This document shows positions 63,340 to 64,000 of a DNA stretch of 64,000 bases, piece after piece. A program made the position numbers and the translations under genes. This DNA is from Micrasema longulum. Its lineage: Eukaryota; Arthropoda; Insecta; Trichoptera; Brachycentridae. The stretch's first letter is position 1; the number at the start of each line of letters is the position of its first letter. The stretch spans positions 62,001 to 126,000 of the forward strand of contig JAGVSM010002848.1 of assembly GCA_022494885.1 (NCBI GenBank), written 5' to 3'. Under the pieces are notes generated by a model, which ran no database searches, was not told where the DNA came from, and saw only the letters and a list, made by a program, of their open reading frames with translations.

Positions 63340-63545
63340 TCCAAATTTTTTTTTTTACTGATAATATTTCGTTTATCTCAAACTTTCAAAATTTTCCTTC
63401 TTTTAAAAAACATTCACTATCCTGGATTCAAACTAAAGATGCTAACTCTTTTTGTCTATGATATATTTTGTTGCCCTTTAATGATTAGGAATATTATTAT
63501 GGTTTTTATATTTTTTCTTTTCTTTTAAAATTACTAAAATATACC
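63340..63545 (+). repeat. Tail-G 5' part
   Basis: TGATAATATTTCGTTTATCT, ACATTCACTATCCTGGATTC, TTTGTTGCCCTTTAATGATT and a terminal ACCCACGAAC. It is cut at the start of the hairpin by the SINE at 63553. Confidence 0.6.
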
Positions 63546-63552
63546 CACGAAC

Positions 63553-63775
63553 ATTTGACAGACGCCGTGGTGCAGTTGGTTAGACGCCTAACCCTGAGAC
63601 TGGCGTCGCGGGTTTGATTCCCGCCAGTTGCAAGAAAATAATCCAAGATAGATTTATTTCTCAATTGGTCTGGGTGTTGTGGTGTATTTTTTATTACCTT
63701 CTTCCAAATACCCTCTATCCTACCTGCTGACAAGCCAAAAAGCCAAAAAAAATAGAGATTGGCGAGTCATTCCTT
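63553..63775 (+). mobile_element. Third SINE type with tRNA-like head
   Basis: GACGCCGTGGTGCAGTTGGT (A-box), CCCTGAGACTGGCGTCG and GCGGGTTTGATTCCCGC (B-box with a perfect T-arm stem CGGG/CCCG). No acceptor stem closes it, so it is not a functional tRNA. The body GTCTGGGTGTTGTGGTGTAT ends in an A-rich tail after 63745. It differs from SINE-A and SINE-B. Confidence 0.65.
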
Positions 63776-64000
63776 AAAAAAAAAAAAAACAAAAAAAAAA
63801 GTGAATTTTTTTCTTTTTTTTTACTATTCTTGTTAATATGTATTTCATTTAGAATAATTAACAAAAACAAAACAAAAATTAAGAAAAAAAATATATAATT
63901 ATGAATAAAAAAATTCAGAGATTTAATGAACATTAATCAATAATTTTTTTCTAAAAAATTTTTTTTGCAAAATATTTGCAATTTTTTTAGTAAATAAGTA
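63776..64000. other. A/T-homopolymer-rich sequence to the window end
   Basis: Poly(A) and poly(T) runs; no gene. Confidence 0.4.

Noticed and set aside
63553..63630. Functional tRNA gene
   Set aside because: The T-arm is perfect but the acceptor stem does not pair and the anticodon arm is irregular; followed by a SINE body.

Overview
The window is AT-rich, repeat-dense eukaryotic nuclear DNA, most likely from an arthropod and probably an insect with a large genome. This is inferred from the mix of decayed non-LTR retrotransposons (RTE-like, Jockey-like and RNase H-bearing I/R1-like), a Penelope-like GIY-YIG fragment, tRNA-headed SINEs, hAT-like termini and many foldback elements or MITEs. 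I see no intact host protein gene, no functional tRNA or rRNA gene, no CRISPR array and no bacterial operon. Every recognisable protein fragment belongs to a retroelement. The best host-gene candidate is a GC/CpG-enriched stretch at about 20390-20915 that ends in a splice-donor-like GTAAGT and could be a promoter plus first exon.

The family names used below are mine. SINE-A has a tRNA-like head, a body with an AACTCGTTG motif and a poly(A) tail. SINE-B has a tRNA-like head, a body ending GGTGCGGAAAGGGAATGATG and a (GAT)n tail. FB-C is a foldback family with a conserved palindromic core around TTTACACACTGTGTAACATT. Rep-D is a TG-microsatellite-rich retroelement 3' end. MITE-E has CAATGAGGAAGTTC termini. 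Tail-G is a retroelement 3' end with a conserved hairpin. LINE-J and LINE-K are Jockey-like. PLE-1 and PLE-2 are repeats carrying hammerhead-ribozyme-like motifs.

Layout. 1-1850 is an RTE-like reverse transcriptase (minus) split by three insertions. 2.2-4.7 kb holds an RTE scrap, a GC-rich foldback, a Jockey scrap and a perfect 150-bp-arm palindrome. 7.5-10 kb holds FB-C and MITE-E copies. 12-17.3 kb holds SINE-B, LINE-J copies interrupted by Rep-D, and another Jockey C-terminus. 18.7-24.3 kb is LINE-K 3' end, FB-C, the candidate promoter, a SINE-in-SINE nest and an RTE inserted into a Rep-D microsatellite. 24.8-25.5 kb is a 682-bp PLE-1 foldback with an exact 15-bp target-site duplication. 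26-32.6 kb is a string of LINE C-termini. 37.8-39.8 kb is a LINE-K RT split by an insertion with an 11-bp duplication. 40.6-42.1 kb is a hAT-like element. 42.2-47.4 kb holds a split RTE and the best-preserved coding remnant, a 424-codon RT-thumb/RNase H frame. 47.5-56.3 kb is MITE-E copies with nested LINE/RTE insertions, LINE-K ends and PLE-2. 57.2-58 kb is a Penelope GIY-YIG remnant duplicated in tandem. 58-64 kb is SINE-B, MITE-E, tail-G and a third SINE type.

The elements do not work together as a pathway. They record successive insertions, and several nests (SINE-A in SINE-B, RTE in MITE-E, LINE in MITE-E, Rep-D in LINE-J, insert in LINE-K) give a relative chronology.
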